Of a stretch of DNA of 49,181 nucleotides, positions 49,156-49,181 are shown in pieces. The DNA comes from Clostridiaceae bacterium UBA6085. Lineage in GTDB: Bacteria; Bacillota; Clostridia; Clostridiales; Clostridiaceae. The stretch's first letter is position 1. The number at the start of each line of letters is the position of its first letter. The DNA is taken from contig DIXH01000066.1 of the NCBI GenBank assembly GCA_002428605.1, positions 60,052 to 109,232 of the forward strand, written 5' to 3'. The notes under the pieces were generated by a model. It searched no databases. It worked only from the letters and a program-made list of their open reading frames with translations, and was not told where the DNA came from. The translations under genes and the position numbers were made by a program.

Positions 49156-49181
49156 GAGGTGCTGTTGCAAAATAGCGCCAA
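49156..49181. mobile_element. Possible terminal inverted repeat of an insertion sequence (cut by window end)
   Basis: The last bases read GAGGTGCTGTTGCAAAATAG. The GGTGCTGTTGCAAA core resembles the ends of several IS families (for example IS6-like ends). The element itself would lie beyond the window, so this is only a suggestion. Confidence 0.3.

Noticed and set aside
1..49181. CRISPR arrays, tRNA or rRNA genes, prophage
   Set aside because: No regularly spaced repeats, cloverleaf sequences, rRNA segments or phage structural genes were recognised on either strand.

Overview
The window reads as chromosomal DNA of a Gram-positive, low-to-mid GC anaerobe of the Clostridia. Supporting signs are strong GGAGG ribosome binding sites, a T-box leader in front of ileS, an OmpR-type two-component pair, an FNR-type regulator with cysteines for an Fe-S cluster, a mannose-class PTS, a CcpA-like LacI regulator and a PgpA of the YutG type. 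The genus cannot be fixed from the sequence alone. No rRNA, tRNA or CRISPR array was seen.

Layout. 1-2339 (minus): threonine-to-glycine catabolism (kbl, an SDR-type threonine dehydrogenase) followed by a PheB-like ACT protein that runs off the left edge. 2628-8402 (plus): SWIM/SNF2 helicase, RlmI-like rRNA methyltransferase and a MATE transporter in one operon. 8446-18767 (minus): a tightly packed twelve-gene operon, the most unusual part of the window. It opens with a caspase-like protein, a CHAT-domain protein, a TIM-barrel amidohydrolase and a gingipain-type (C25) peptidase. These are followed by a small barrel-like protein, a DUF4332-like/PASTA protein, a coiled-coil protein, two paralogous proteins, a charged protein and two TPR proteins. 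Four of these proteins share a module that I do not recognise with certainty. The operon has a sigma-A promoter and a structured leader of about 200 nt that ends in a terminator/antiterminator pair, so its expression is probably conditional.

19047-31750: HNH nuclease, small Zn-binding protein, FNR-like regulator, two-component system, small membrane protein, MATE exporter, a PgpA/DMT/GNAT/ACT cluster, CcpA-like regulator, and ileS (type-2 IleRS) with T-box. 31995-34444: an IS1634-family element flanked by a perfect 196-bp direct repeat. The repeat is best read as a long target-site duplication that kept both the barstar gene and the ileS promoter functional. 34172-36879: barstar, lipoprotein barnase, nitroreductase, BFD-like ferredoxin, a TudS-like protein lacking its cysteines and an SH3-like protein. 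36912-40473: heterodimeric ABC exporter with one degenerate ATP site.

40581-49130: sugar-acid region with a mannose-class PTS (IIC, IID, IIA, IIB), two D-2-hydroxyacid dehydrogenases, a Cof-type HAD phosphatase, 6-phosphogluconate dehydrogenase and KDPG aldolase. Gluconate or a related sugar acid is the most natural guess for the PTS substrate. The last bases resemble the end of another insertion sequence.

How the genes may work together: the twelve-gene operon looks like a cytosolic regulated-proteolysis or cell-death/defence module. It has three caspase-fold enzymes of different families, TPR partners and shared assembly domains under attenuator control. That reading is inference from gene content only.
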